This document shows, piece after piece, positions 1 to 8,139 of a stretch of DNA of 27,858 bases (positions are counted from its first letter, which is position 1; the number at the start of each line of letters is the position of its first letter). Source of the DNA: an uncultured Clostridia bacterium (GTDB taxonomy: Bacteria > Bacillota > Clostridia > Christensenellales > Borkfalkiaceae). The translations under genes and the position numbers were made by a program. The notes below the pieces were generated by a model that was not told the origin of the DNA, ran no database searches, and saw only the letters and a program-made list of their open reading frames with translations. The stretch covers positions 1 to 27,858 of the forward strand of contig CANPYD010000003.1 of the NCBI GenBank assembly GCA_947587775.1. The letters are read 5' to 3'.

Positions 1-27
1 TCTTTGGTATTATAACACATCAAAAAT

Positions 28-69
28 AAAAAAGAAAGACTGTTTTCCGATTTTCCGTATTTCTTTTTT
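28..69 (-). terminator. Weak A/T stem-loop after dnaE
   Basis: Directly after the dnaE stop, AAAAAAGAAA (28-37) can pair with TTTCTTTTTT (60-69) around a 22-base loop. On the minus strand the second arm is followed by more T residues. It could end the dnaE operon transcript, but the stem is all A/T apart from one G:C pair and the loop is long, so this is a weak call. Confidence 0.35.
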
Positions 70-76
70 GATTTTT

Positions 77-3000
77 TTATACGATCTTGATGCAGGACTC
101 GGGCAAGAACGTCCTGAGCTCCGCAGCGAGCGCACGGGAGAGGCGGATCCCGTACTCAAACCGCTTGCCCCCGTAGAGGATCTTTGCCTTCGTTTCGCCC
201 TGATAGCCCTCGAGCGCGTCGACAAGCTCGTTAAAATCTTCTTCTGCGAGTAAGCGTGCGTCCAGCCAGAGAACTTGTTCCTGTTCCCGCGCCCCGGGCT
301 CCGCCTTTTTCGTCTGCTCCTCGGGATCGAGCACATCGAGCGTATCGATGACGATGACGGGAAGTTTATCGGGCGGGCAGTCGATCTTACCCGAAATGCG
401 GACGACAGCATCATGCTTCAGTGCCGAACGCACTTTCTCGTAGATCCGCGGGAAGGCGACGCATTCGACGCTGCCGTAGAGATCTTCGACCGTGATAAAC
501 GCCATGATCGCGCCCGACTTCGTGTTGATCTTCTTGACCCCCGCGACGAGTCCGCCGAGCGTTGCGGGATCTCCCGCCTTGATGAGATTATACGTCCTGT
601 TGCCCGTCTCCTCATCCTCTTCGAAGTCCGAAAGCATGCCCGTATGGAAAGAACAGTCCTTAAAGAGATGGGCGTATTGCTCAAAGGGATGTCCGCTGAC
701 ATAGACGCCGAGCACCGATTTTTCTTTGCCGAGAAGGTCGTCCTTCTCCCACTCGGGGATCGCGGGATACTCCGCTTTCGGAGCATCTTCCTTGATAAAA
801 TCGCCGAACAGCGACATCTGCATGCTTGACTTCTGCTTGTCGATGAGCTGGATCCGCCGCATGAGGTCCTCGTAGACGGCATTGTATTGCGCCCTGCGGT
901 AGCCCATTCCGTCGAATGCGCCGCCGAAAATGAGCGCTTCAACCATCCGCTTATTGACAAACTTTGTACAACGCATCAGGAAATCCGGGAAATCCTTGAA
1001 GAGCCCCCCCTTGGCGCGTTCCTCGATGACGCTCTCCATTGCGGCGATGCCGACCCCGCGCAGTGCGCAAAGGCCGAAGCGGATCCCGTCCCCTTCGACG
1101 GAAAAGTACGCCTTCGAACGGTTGACGTCGGGCGGCAGAACCCTGATGTTCTTTTCCTTCATGTAGACGACGTATTTTGCGATCTCGTCGATCTTGGTGA
1201 TGCGGTTATTGAGCACGCCCGCGAGGAATTCCTTGGGATAATATTTTTTGAGATATGCCGTCTGATAGGTGACGACGGCGTACGCTGCGGCGTGCGATTT
1301 ATTGAAAGCATAGGAGGCGAAGCTCTCCATCTGGGCAAAGAGCTCGGCGGAAACTTCGGGCGGGATCCCGTGCGCCTTGCAGCCCGTGATGTTGCCGTAG
1401 ATGGGAGAACCGTCCTTTGCGGTTCCAACGACCTGATCCACGTCGCCGTAGATGAATTTATCCTTCTGCGCCATCAGCTCGGAGCGGTGCTTTTTCGCCA
1501 TTGCGCGGCGGACGAGGTCTGCCTGCCCGAGCGAGTATCCCGCAAGATTCTGGAAGATCTGCATGACCTGCTCTTGGTAGATGATGACACCGTACGTCTT
1601 TTCCAGAATGGGTTTCAAAAGCGGTGTGAGGTACTGGATCTTATCGGGTTCCGCCCTGTTTTTCAGATAATCGGGAATAAAGTCCATGGGTCCCGGGCGG
1701 TAGAGCGAGATCCCTGCGATGAGATCTTCGAGGCAGGTCGGGCGGAGCTGTTTCATGAACCGCTTCATCCCCCCCTGTTCAAGCTGGAACACCGCGTCCG
1801 TATCCCCTTCCGCGATGAGATCGTATGCCCCGGGATCGTCGCAGCTCTGGCCGAACTCGATGTGTGTGCCATAGTCCTCGTAGATGTAATCGAGCGTCTT
1901 TTTGATATCGGTGAGGGTGGTGAGCGCCAAAAAGTCCATTTTGAGCATGCCGATGGACTCCACCTCTTTCATGTCGAACTGGGTCGTGATATCCGTCCCG
2001 TTGCGGGAGAGCGGCACGTTGTCGGCGATCTTTTTACGGCAGATGACGACGCCCGCCGCATGCATCGACGTGTTGCGGGGCATTCCCTCGAGTTTGAGCC
2101 CCATGTCGATGACGCGTTTCAGCGTCTCGTCCGATTCGTAGATCTCCACAAATTCGGAATTGCGCTTTCCCTCCTGATCGGCGAGCTTTTTGAGCGCTTC
2201 ATCGTGCTTGTCGGGATCGTCCGCCGTGTCGAGCACCTTCTGGCGGCAGCTCTCGATATTGAGCCCCAAGAGCTCGCGGATGGTGGATTTCCCGTCCATG
2301 AGCTTGGTGACGCGGTCGGTATCCGAATAGGGTACGCGCATGACCCTTCCGACATCCTTGATGACGGCGCGCGAAGCGAGCGTACCGAACGTGACGATCT
2401 GCGCGACGTTTTCGGGATGATAGCGTCTCCTTACGTACTCGATCGTCTCCCCCCTTCTCTCTGTGCAGAAATCGACGTCGAAGTCGGGCATGGAGACACG
2501 GTCGGGATTGAGAAAGCGCTCGAAGAGAAGATCGTACCTGAGCGGGTCGACATTCGTGATCCCGATGGAATAAGCGACAATGCTTCCCACGCCACTGCCC
2601 CGCCCGGGGCCAACGGGGATATCGTGCAATCTCGACCAGTTGATATAGTCCCAAACGATGAGAAAGTAATCCGCAAACCCCATTTTGATGATGACGGAAA
2701 GCTCGTACTCCGCCCTCTTTTTGATCTCTTCTGTGAGAACGGGATACCGCTTGGGGAGCCCGTCCCACGTGAGGCGGGTCAGATATTCGGGCGAAGGCGT
2801 TCCATCATCCGCGGTATAGAGCGGAATGAGGGATTTATCGTAGACGGGAGAGCCGTCGTCTTTGAGATTGAAGGGCGTATCGACGTCGGACACTTTGTCC
2901 GCAATGACGCGGGTGTTGGAGATCGCCTCGGGGAGATCGGGAAAGAGCGCCGCCATCTCGTCCCCCGATTTCATGTAGAACTCGTGCGTCTGCATCTTCA

Positions 3001-3691
3001 TGCGGGTGGGATCGTCGAGCGTGCGTTTGGTTTGGATGCACATGAGGACGTCCTGCATCTCCCAATCCTCTTTTTTGAGATAATGGACGTCGTTGGTTGC
3101 GACGATCTGTGCGCCGATCTCCCGTGCGATCTGCACGAGTAGCGGCAGGATCTGCTTCTGTTCGGGAATCCCGTGATCCTGGATCTCGATATAAAAGTCT
3201 TCTCCGAACAGGCTCTGAAGGTATTTGGCAAATTCCTTGGCCTTTTCGTATTCTCCCGCCATCAGCAGGCGGGGGATCCGTCCCGCAAGGCATGCAGAAA
3301 GGCAGATCACCCCTTCCGTGTGTTCCTTCAAAACCGTATAATCGATGCGCGGGCGGTAATAGTACCCGTCCACATAGGCGAGCGAATCGAGCTGGACGAG
3401 ATTGATATACCCCGCCTTGTTTTTGGCAAGAAGGATGAGATGATCCGCCTTTTGATCGATATGCTGCCTGTAATCGTCTACAACGTAAAATTCACACCCG
3501 ATGATCGCCTTGATCTTATTTTTCTTACACTTCTCCGCAAATCGGAGAGAGGTATACATATTGCCGTGATCGGTGACGGCGACGGCAGAGATCCCGTTTT
3601 CCTTGCAATGGCGCACGAGGTCGTCCACTTTGACGGCGCCGTCAAGCAGACTGTACTCCGTATGGAGATGAAGATGGACAAAATCCGTCAT
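77..3691 (-). CDS. dnaE: DNA polymerase III alpha subunit
   Basis: Replicative DNA polymerase of the C family, 1204 residues, a normal length for DnaE. The N-terminus is a PHP domain (HLHLHTEYSLLDG near residues 6-18, VTDHGNMY further on) whose metal-binding histidines look intact. The catalytic core shows MPDFDVDF at 401-408 and a third Asp in MDFL at 585-588. QMSLF at 958-962 fits an internal beta-clamp binding motif, and the C-terminal part holds an OB-fold (around GGLVAGVKKI). The ATG follows GAGGAG by 7 bases, and that ribosome site overlaps the whiA stop, so it is the last gene of a coupled operon. The long plus-strand open frame opposite it is a codon-bias shadow. A PolC gene, usual in this phylum, is not in the window. 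Confidence 0.97.
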   Translation of the reverse strand: MTDFVHLHLHTEYSLLDGAVKVDDLVRHCKENGISAVAVTDHGNMYTSLRFAEKCKKNKIKAIIGCEFYVVDDYRQHIDQKADHLILLAKNKAGYINLVQLDSLAYVDGYYYRPRIDYTVLKEHTEGVICLSACLAGRIPRLLMAGEYEKAKEFAKYLQSLFGEDFYIEIQDHGIPEQKQILPLLVQIAREIGAQIVATNDVHYLKKEDWEMQDVLMCIQTKRTLDDPTRMKMQTHEFYMKSGDEMAALFPDLPEAISNTRVIADKVSDVDTPFNLKDDGSPVYDKSLIPLYTADDGTPSPEYLTRLTWDGLPKRYPVLTEEIKKRAEYELSVIIKMGFADYFLIVWDYINWSRLHDIPVGPGRGSGVGSIVAYSIGITNVDPLRYDLLFERFLNPDRVSMPDFDVDFCTERRGETIEYVRRRYHPENVAQIVTFGTLASRAVIKDVGRVMRVPYSDTDRVTKLMDGKSTIRELLGLNIESCRQKVLDTADDPDKHDEALKKLADQEGKRNSEFVEIYESDETLKRVIDMGLKLEGMPRNTSMHAAGVVICRKKIADNVPLSRNGTDITTQFDMKEVESIGMLKMDFLALTTLTDIKKTLDYIYEDYGTHIEFGQSCDDPGAYDLIAEGDTDAVFQLEQGGMKRFMKQLRPTCLEDLIAGISLYRPGPMDFIPDYLKNRAEPDKIQYLTPLLKPILEKTYGVIIYQEQVMQIFQNLAGYSLGQADLVRRAMAKKHRSELMAQKDKFIYGDVDQVVGTAKDGSPIYGNITGCKAHGIPPEVSAELFAQMESFASYAFNKSHAAAYAVVTYQTAYLKKYYPKEFLAGVLNNRITKIDEIAKYVVYMKEKNIRVLPPDVNRSKAYFSVEGDGIRFGLCALRGVGIAAMESVIEERAKGGLFKDFPDFLMRCTKFVNKRMVEALIFGGAFDGMGYRRAQYNAVYEDLMRRIQLIDKQKSSMQMSLFGDFIKEDAPKAEYPAIPEWEKDDLLGKEKSVLGVYVSGHPFEQYAHLFKDCSFHTGMLSDFEEDEETGNRTYNLIKAGDPATLGGLVAGVKKINTKSGAIMAFITVEDLYGSVECVAFPRIYEKVRSALKHDAVVRISGKIDCPPDKLPVIVIDTLDVLDPEEQTKKAEPGAREQEQVLWLDARLLAEEDFNELVDALEGYQGETKAKILYGGKRFEYGIRLSRALAAELRTFLPESCIKIV

Positions 3692-3701
3692 ATATTTCTC
3701 C

Positions 3702-4571
3702 TCAATCCTTGAAACGCTCCGTGAGCCGTCTCAATCTGTGGCTGAGCCCCCCTTTCGAGATCGACAAGAGTTCTGCGAGCTCCTGAAGGGAGAGCGTCGG
3801 ATGTTCGATGCGGGCAATCGCCGTCTCTTTGAGCGGAGAAGGGAGCGAGCCCAGCTTTTCCCTGTTTTCGACAAAGAGCCGCACCTGTTCCGCGCTTGCG
3901 GTAAGAGACCTGTCGACATTGCCCGCCGTGCAGTTTTCAACGCGGTTGCGGCGGTTGTTTTCCTCCCGTACAGCGGATACCTGCTCGAGCGTCTTTAACG
4001 AAGAAGTCGCTTCCATCACAGAGAGAAAATCACCGATCCCCTCCCTACTCTTACAGTAGACGACGCTCTTTTCGCCCCGCTTTACCTTGCCGCCGAAAAG
4101 CTGGAAGCCGTCGAGAAGGCCCAAAAACAGCTCGGCGTCCCCATCGTCGGGAAAGACAAATTCGAGATGATACCCCGTCTTTGCGCCGCCGCGGGGAAGC
4201 GTACAACTTCCGCCCCCGAGATACGCCCCTTTCAAGAAGGAGAGCGCGCATTCCTGTGCGTCGAGCGGCTGAGAAACAATTTCTTCCGCATATTCCGCCG
4301 CATGTTCCCCGAGATAGGAAAAGGTCAGCTTGTCCCTGCCGTGTTTGGGGTCGCGCGCCGCCGCGGTCAGCGTCATTCTTGCGCCGAAGCACTTCTCTGC
4401 GACATCCAGAAGATAGGCTGCGACGTCCTCGTTTTCGCTCGTAAAGGAGAACCCTTCGCCCTGCCTCTCCCCACATGTTCTGAGAACGGCGGAAAGGAGC
4501 GCAAGACGGCAAGCGCGTTCCTTGGGCGCAGTTTTCATGATCTCCCGCTTGATTTCCGTCGTAAAATTCAT
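3702..4571 (-). CDS. whiA: WhiA, division/sporulation regulator
   Basis: DNA-binding protein of the WhiA family, 289 residues, slightly shorter than the usual 310-320. The N-terminal part has the family's LAGLIDADG-homing-endonuclease-like fold (FLKGAYLGGGSCTLP). The C-terminus carries a helix-turn-helix (LSLQELAELLSISKGGLSHR, about residues 259-278). WhiA controls sporulation genes in Streptomyces and influences division and chromosome segregation in Bacillus. Its ATG overlaps the stop of the PHP gene by 4 bases (ATGA), and dnaE starts 10 bases after its stop, so the three are probably translated from one message. The rapZ and yvcK genes that often precede whiA in Bacillota are absent here. 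Confidence 0.95.
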   Translation of the reverse strand: MNFTTEIKREIMKTAPKERACRLALLSAVLRTCGERQGEGFSFTSENEDVAAYLLDVAEKCFGARMTLTAAARDPKHGRDKLTFSYLGEHAAEYAEEIVSQPLDAQECALSFLKGAYLGGGSCTLPRGGAKTGYHLEFVFPDDGDAELFLGLLDGFQLFGGKVKRGEKSVVYCKSREGIGDFLSVMEATSSLKTLEQVSAVREENNRRNRVENCTAGNVDRSLTASAEQVRLFVENREKLGSLPSPLKETAIARIEHPTLSLQELAELLSISKGGLSHRLRRLTERFKD

Positions 4572-5341
4572 GATAAATGTTTTTTGAACTCCGCAAAGCG
4601 GAAGACGGGCAGTCTCCCGCCGATGTTGTCGATCCTGTCGAGCGGCACACCCACCCGCTTGATCTGCTCTTCCGCAAGCGTCGTTTCGCCGATCCTGTCG
4701 ATGTGGTGCGCGTCCGAATTGACGACGAAGCGGACACCGGTCTGCACGACTTTGTCGAGTTCCTCATCGGTCAGATGCTGTTTTTTGGAACTGATCTCGA
4801 TATAAGTGCCATAGTCGCGGCAGCACTTCGCAACTTCCACAACGTCCGAAAAGCATTGGAAGTTGAGGTGCGTCAAGATATCGACGGGATTTCTTTCGAT
4901 CGTATTGATATATGCCTGTGTCGTGTATTTCATGAGGGAAGCGGAGGGTTTTAAGTGCAGCTGCGTGAGCCACCAGCCCCGCCAGCCGATCTTACGGTCG
5001 GAAAAGGTCTCATACCGCGCCATGACATGCACGCCCGCGAGGAAGATATCGAAAACTCTGTAATCTTCTTCCGTAAAATCGGTAAGTCCCGATATGCCGC
5101 GGATATTGCACTCCATCCCCGCAAGAACTCTGATCCCCGTCGCCTGTTCCGCCTCACGGCAATCTTTCAGAAGGCTCTGCGTCTCCTTTCGCTTCGCGCC
5201 GAACATGGCATGCGAAAAGCCGTGGTCGGTGATCGCAACTGCGGAAAGCCCCAGCTCCTTCGCACGCTCCGCATTCTCCATCACCGATTTCTTTCCATCG
5301 GAATAAAGCGTATGCGTATGATAATCTGCCGTAAGTTTCAT
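4568..5341 (-). CDS. PHP-domain metal-dependent phosphoesterase
   Basis: A stand-alone PHP-domain protein of 257 residues, similar in length to YcdX-type phosphatases. The metal-site motifs are all visible: DYHTHTLYSDG (6-16), ITDHG (37-41), GMEC (75-78), GVHV (103-106) and NSDAHH near residue 214. The family hydrolyses phosphoester bonds using a trinuclear metal site; the exact substrate is not evident. The ATG at 5341 follows AGGAG by 5 bases. It sits between murB (27 bases upstream) and whiA (4-base overlap), a neighbourhood seen in many Clostridia. The neighbouring DnaE carries its own PHP domain, so the two should not be confused. Confidence 0.9.
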   Translation of the reverse strand: MKLTADYHTHTLYSDGKKSVMENAERAKELGLSAVAITDHGFSHAMFGAKRKETQSLLKDCREAEQATGIRVLAGMECNIRGISGLTDFTEEDYRVFDIFLAGVHVMARYETFSDRKIGWRGWWLTQLHLKPSASLMKYTTQAYINTIERNPVDILTHLNFQCFSDVVEVAKCCRDYGTYIEISSKKQHLTDEELDKVVQTGVRFVVNSDAHHIDRIGETTLAEEQIKRVGVPLDRIDNIGGRLPVFRFAEFKKHLS

Positions 5342-5368
5342 AGGAACTCCTATTCGGAAATCGCCCGA

Positions 5369-6283
5369 TTATGTATGCACATCAAATGTCAGCCGCCTGA
5401 TCTCTTCCCGCAGGGAAATGCCCGTTTTTGCGAGAACTTCCCCCCTGACGCGGCCGATGAGCGCAGCCACATCCGCAGCTGTCCCGCCCTCGTTGATGAT
5501 AAAATTCGCATGGACTTCGGAGACGTGCGCGCCGCCTTCCCGGAAACCCTTGAGTCCGCAGGACTCGATGAGTTCTCCCGCGGATCTTCCCTCGGGATTG
5601 ACGAAGGTGCACCCCATGCTCCTGCCCTTGGGAAGGGACTTCCTTCTCTCGCGGTAGCGCGCCGTATTCGCCGCGATTCTTTCCTTTGAAGCGGGCTCAG
5701 CGCGGAAGAGCGCTCCGACGACGAAGATCCCCTCCTGAAATACGCTTTTTTTCTCTCCGAACGCGCACATTTCAAGCGGAAAACTGCGGATCTTCCCGTT
5801 TTGCACGGCGAGAACGCGGATCACAACGTCGGAAATGTGCCATCCCGGGACGCCCGCATTCATCGTGACAGCCCCGCCGACCGTCATGGGGATCCCCGTA
5901 AAGGGCTCAAACCCGCCGACGCCGTGGCCACGTGCAAAGCGGCAAAGCGCCCCGCCCGTGACTCCCGCGCCTGCGAAAATGCAGTTTCCGCCCATCAAAA
6001 GCGCGGTGAGGCGGTCAGTTCGGATCAGTACCCCGTCGATATCCTCATCCTGCGGAAGGGTATTCGCCCCCGCGCCGAGAAAAGCGTACGGAATGCCGCT
6101 TCCCAAAAGATACGCGAGAAGTTCGGAAGCCTCTTCGGCGTCCGACGGGCTCGCGGAAACCGCAACGGTTCCCCCGCAACCGATCGTCGTCCTTCTTGCA
6201 AGGGAGACGTTTTCCTCAGTCTTCAACCAAGGAAACCTTTCGTTTAAGAGCGCAGAAACACCCAAATTAAAACCGTGAATCAT
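5369..6283 (-). CDS. murB: UDP-N-acetylenolpyruvoylglucosamine reductase
   Basis: Cytoplasmic flavoenzyme that reduces UDP-GlcNAc-enolpyruvate to UDP-MurNAc with NADPH, the second committed step of peptidoglycan synthesis; 304 residues. The FAD-binding half shows TTIGCGGTV (32-40) and FLGAGANTL (68-76), then the family signature GIPMTVGGAVTMNAG (130-144). The C-terminal substrate domain has GCTFVNPEG (224-232) and HANFIINEGG (258-267). The residue matching the proton-donating serine of Escherichia coli MurB appears to be Cys225. The frame is open for 73 more codons upstream, but that stretch runs through the previous gene; ATG 6283 gives the family N-terminus and has GGAG 12 bases upstream, a rather long spacing. 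It lies 23 bases after the previous stop. Confidence 0.94.
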   Translation of the reverse strand: MIHGFNLGVSALLNERFPWLKTEENVSLARRTTIGCGGTVAVSASPSDAEEASELLAYLLGSGIPYAFLGAGANTLPQDEDIDGVLIRTDRLTALLMGGNCIFAGAGVTGGALCRFARGHGVGGFEPFTGIPMTVGGAVTMNAGVPGWHISDVVIRVLAVQNGKIRSFPLEMCAFGEKKSVFQEGIFVVGALFRAEPASKERIAANTARYRERRKSLPKGRSMGCTFVNPEGRSAGELIESCGLKGFREGGAHVSEVHANFIINEGGTAADVAALIGRVRGEVLAKTGISLREEIRRLTFDVHT

Positions 6284-6306
6284 TTTACCATATTTCTCCG
6301 TTTTTT

Positions 6307-7188
6307 TCAATGGAATTTCAGATATTTCTCGATTTTTTTCAAATCTTCTCCCGCACGGGCGAGATCGGAAACTTCGGACAGCGCCGCAGAGGAAGCGAAT
6401 ACGCTCACCGTTCGCACGGGCTCTTTCGGCGTCTCCATCCCGATCCCCGAAAGAAGCTCCTGCGTCCGCCCGGAGAGCAGTTCTTCGACGAGCCGCATGC
6501 AATCCTCTCGTTTTTCCTCAGAAAGAATCGCAATATATTGAAATAAGTCGTTATACTCGTCCAGATCGCGGGTATATACGGTCACGCCGCGGCTCTGAAA
6601 GCGGCAAATATCCCTTTGCGTGCCCAATAAATAGCGGTAATCCCCGTTCAGAAAACCGATGTAGGCGGCGTCCGAAGGAAGTTCCTTCCCCTTGACGCCC
6701 CCGAAGGCTGCGGAAAGGACGGAGAGATTGCTGCCGCCGCAAGATACTGCGACTTCCCCCTCTTCGCCGAACTCTTCGCCGAGGGAAAAGAGCACATATT
6801 TTCCCGCGCACCAAGGGACGGCAAGGCAGTGCCCCCCAATACTTCCCCCCGAAAAGGAGTACGGCAAAGGCTTACATTCCTCTGCAAACTCCCATAGTCC
6901 CACTCCGAAGGAGAGCATATCGGGCTTTTTGCCTTCGGAAAGCGCCGCGCGCGCACCTTCCGCGGTATAGGAGAGCACATAATAGTAGACGCCTTCCCCT
7001 TCGATGCGGCGGGCGGCCTTTGCGAGAAAGGACGTCCGCGACCCCTTTCCCCCTTCGAACGTATCGACATTCCAGACCTCAACGATCCGCTTTTCCGCGG
7101 CTTCGGACCTCGTTTCGGGGAAGAAAAGAAGGCATACGAGGATCGCGGCGATCACAAAAAACGGAATGAGTTTCAACAGCTTCTTCAT
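6307..7188 (-). CDS. Solute-binding-like exported protein
   Basis: A 293-residue protein with a hydrophobic N-terminal segment (about 7-24), acting as a signal peptide or membrane anchor; there is no convincing lipobox. VEVWNVDTFEGGKGSR (about 36-51) and the later pattern resemble short extracellular solute-binding proteins of ABC systems found in Clostridia, but it is shorter than a usual sugar-binding protein of 400 residues or more. No permease or ATPase is adjacent, so transport is not established. It is the first gene of the murB-PHP-whiA-dnaE unit. No Shine-Dalgarno sequence precedes ATG 7188; a TACAAT -10 box ends 7 bases before it, suggesting a leaderless message. The function is unknown. 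Confidence 0.7.
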   Translation of the reverse strand: MKKLLKLIPFFVIAAILVCLLFFPETRSEAAEKRIVEVWNVDTFEGGKGSRTSFLAKAARRIEGEGVYYYVLSYTAEGARAALSEGKKPDMLSFGVGLWEFAEECKPLPYSFSGGSIGGHCLAVPWCAGKYVLFSLGEEFGEEGEVAVSCGGSNLSVLSAAFGGVKGKELPSDAAYIGFLNGDYRYLLGTQRDICRFQSRGVTVYTRDLDEYNDLFQYIAILSEEKREDCMRLVEELLSGRTQELLSGIGMETPKEPVRTVSVFASSAALSEVSDLARAGEDLKKIEKYLKFH

Positions 7189-7195
7189 ATATAAT

Positions 7196-7226
7196 ATTGT
7201 ATTAAGGAAAAATCGGACGCATGCAA
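7196..7226 (-). promoter_or_regulatory. Candidate promoter of the murB-whiA-dnaE unit
   Basis: On the minus strand, TTGCAT (7226-7221), a 19-base spacer, then TACAAT (7201-7196). The expected start of transcription falls on or next to the A of ATG 7188. The spacer is longer than ideal, so the -35 assignment is uncertain. Confidence 0.4.
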
Positions 7227-7285
7227 GAAGGGACGCCGCAGCGTCCCTTCCGCGCCTCTGCCGTCACGCGTGTTTCGGCAGAGGC
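7227..7285. terminator. Two tandem GC-rich stem-loops
   Basis: GAAGGGACG (7227-7235) pairs with CGTCCCTTC (7242-7250), a perfect 9-base stem. GCCTCTGCCG (7254-7263) pairs with CGGCAGAGGC (7276-7285), a perfect 10-base stem whose loop contains CACGCGTG. They lie between the end of the DUF1540 gene and the promoter of the murB unit, both on the minus strand. They may stop transcripts coming from 7522, though neither has a clear T-run on that strand. On the plus strand the second is followed by TCTATTTTC. Confidence 0.5.
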
Positions 7286-7366
7286 TCTATTTTCAAAGCG
7301 TTCCCGCTGAGAATTAGAATGTGATAAAAACACGCTTTTATACTTTCACCCATTCATGGGTAAATT

Positions 7367-7522
7367 TTAACTGCGGCGCACGAAGCTGTCGCAGCAGGTG
7401 CAATGCTCGCAATCACAGGTATTGCCCACATGGATCTTGTCGAGCTCGCACATCATACCGTCGCGGTTGAACCTGCATTCGGACACGCCGCAGGAAACAC
7501 CGCTGTTGATCGTATGCTCCAT
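7367..7522 (-). CDS. DUF1540 small Cys-rich protein
   Basis: A 51-residue protein with the DUF1540 pattern: CGVSECRFNRDGMMCELDKI, a His/Gly turn, then CDCEHCTCCDSF. It has eight cysteines, likely metal binding. DUF1540 proteins are common in Clostridia and Bacilli, where some are associated with spores; their role is not established. The start at ATG 7522 is fixed by a strong AAAGGAGG ribosome site about 7 bases upstream; the frame stays open further upstream, but only across the promoter and start of rplI. It diverges from rplI, with 94 bases between the two starts. Confidence 0.85.
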   Translation of the reverse strand: MEHTINSGVSCGVSECRFNRDGMMCELDKIHVGNTCDCEHCTCCDSFVRRS

Positions 7523-7562
7523 ATTCCCCTCCTTTGCATGCAGTATGTACGTTTTTTCGGAA

Positions 7563-7568
7563 ATTATA
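7563..7568 (-). promoter_or_regulatory. Possible -10 box for the DUF1540 gene
   Basis: TATAAT on the minus strand (7568-7563), directly next to the rplI -35 on the other strand. No good -35 lies at the right distance. If used, the leader would be about 34 bases and would carry the AAAGGAGG site. Confidence 0.3.
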
Positions 7569-7597
7569 TTGACAAACGCACTTTTGCCGTGTACAAT
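7569..7597 (+). promoter_or_regulatory. Near-consensus sigma-A promoter of rplI
   Basis: TTGACA (7569-7574), a 17-base spacer, then TACAAT (7592-7597). The start codon is only 19 bases downstream and the AAAAGGAG ribosome site (7603-7610) lies at the expected transcription start, so the leader is very short. Confidence 0.85.
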
Positions 7598-7616
7598 AAA
7601 GGAAAAGGAGATTATT

Positions 7617-8060
7617 ATGAAAGTAATTCTGAAAGCAGATGTGAAGGGCAGCGGAAAAGCGGGCGACGTTATAGAAGTCTCCGACGGATATGCGAGGAAT
7701 TTCCTCTTGAAGAAGGGGCTCGCGGAAGTAGCGACGTCCGGCGGTGTCAATGAAGTGAACCAGAGAAAGAAGGCGGAAGCCTACCATAAGGCGGAGAACG
7801 AAAAAGCGCTCAAAGAGCTCTCGGCAAAACTCATGGGAACGGGCGTCACCGTTTCGATCCGCGCGGGAGAAAACGGCAGAACGTTCGGTTCCGTCACGAC
7901 ACAGCACATCGCAGCCGCCCTCTCCGAACTCGGTTTCGAGATCGATAAAAAGAGGATCACGCTCAAAGAACCGATCAAAAACGTCGGTCAGTATGAGGCG
8001 GACGTCCGCTTTATGGAGGGCGTCGTATCAAAGATCAAGGTCAATGTCGTCGCACAATAA
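7617..8060 (+). CDS. rplI: 50S ribosomal protein bL9
   Basis: Large-subunit ribosomal protein bL9, 147 residues, the usual length. The N-terminal rRNA-binding domain has the family signature GDVIEVSDGYARNFLL (about 16-31), followed by the long connecting helix rich in K/E/A and the C-terminal domain (KRITLKEPIKNVGQYEADV). ATG 7617 is chosen because AAAAGGAG lies 6 bases upstream and the family N-terminus MKVILKADV begins there; the frame is open further upstream across the promoter. In many bacteria rplI sits next to rpsR or dnaB; here it is a single gene with its own strong promoter and a stem-loop after it. Confidence 0.97.
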   Translation: MKVILKADVKGSGKAGDVIEVSDGYARNFLLKKGLAEVATSGGVNEVNQRKKAEAYHKAENEKALKELSAKLMGTGVTVSIRAGENGRTFGSVTTQHIAAALSELGFEIDKKRITLKEPIKNVGQYEADVRFMEGVVSKIKVNVVAQ

Positions 8061-8073
8061 AGTACATATGCAA

Positions 8074-8100
8074 ACGGGGCGTCCGAATCGGACGCCCCGT
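8074..8100. terminator. Strong stem-loop after rplI
   Basis: ACGGGGCGTCCG (8074-8085) pairs perfectly with CGGACGCCCCGT (8089-8100) around a 3-base loop. It lies 13 bases after the rplI stop. The plus-strand tail is only TTCTATT, so the U-tract is poor. It sits between two convergent genes and may act in both directions. Confidence 0.75.
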
Positions 8101-8103
8101 TCT

Positions 8104-8120
8104 ATTATGTCTGACATAAT
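8104..8120. promoter_or_regulatory. 17-base perfect palindrome, copy 1
   Basis: ATTATGTCTGACATAAT is an exact inverted repeat with 8-base arms and one central base. The same sequence with one arm change is found at 21240-21256 in front of the padR-like gene, and similarity continues for 8 more bases (TACTATGC here, TACTCTGC there). The look is that of an operator. Here it lies between the rplI stem-loop and the 3-prime end of the hydrogenase gene, where no promoter is obvious. Confidence 0.55.
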
Positions 8121-8139
8121 ACTATGCTAAAATGCCTTT

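Noticed and set aside
887..3142. Long open frame of 751 codons on the plus strand opposite dnaE
   Set aside because: It is the mirror of dnaE codon bias. It has no ribosome site and no recognisable domain, while dnaE is certain.
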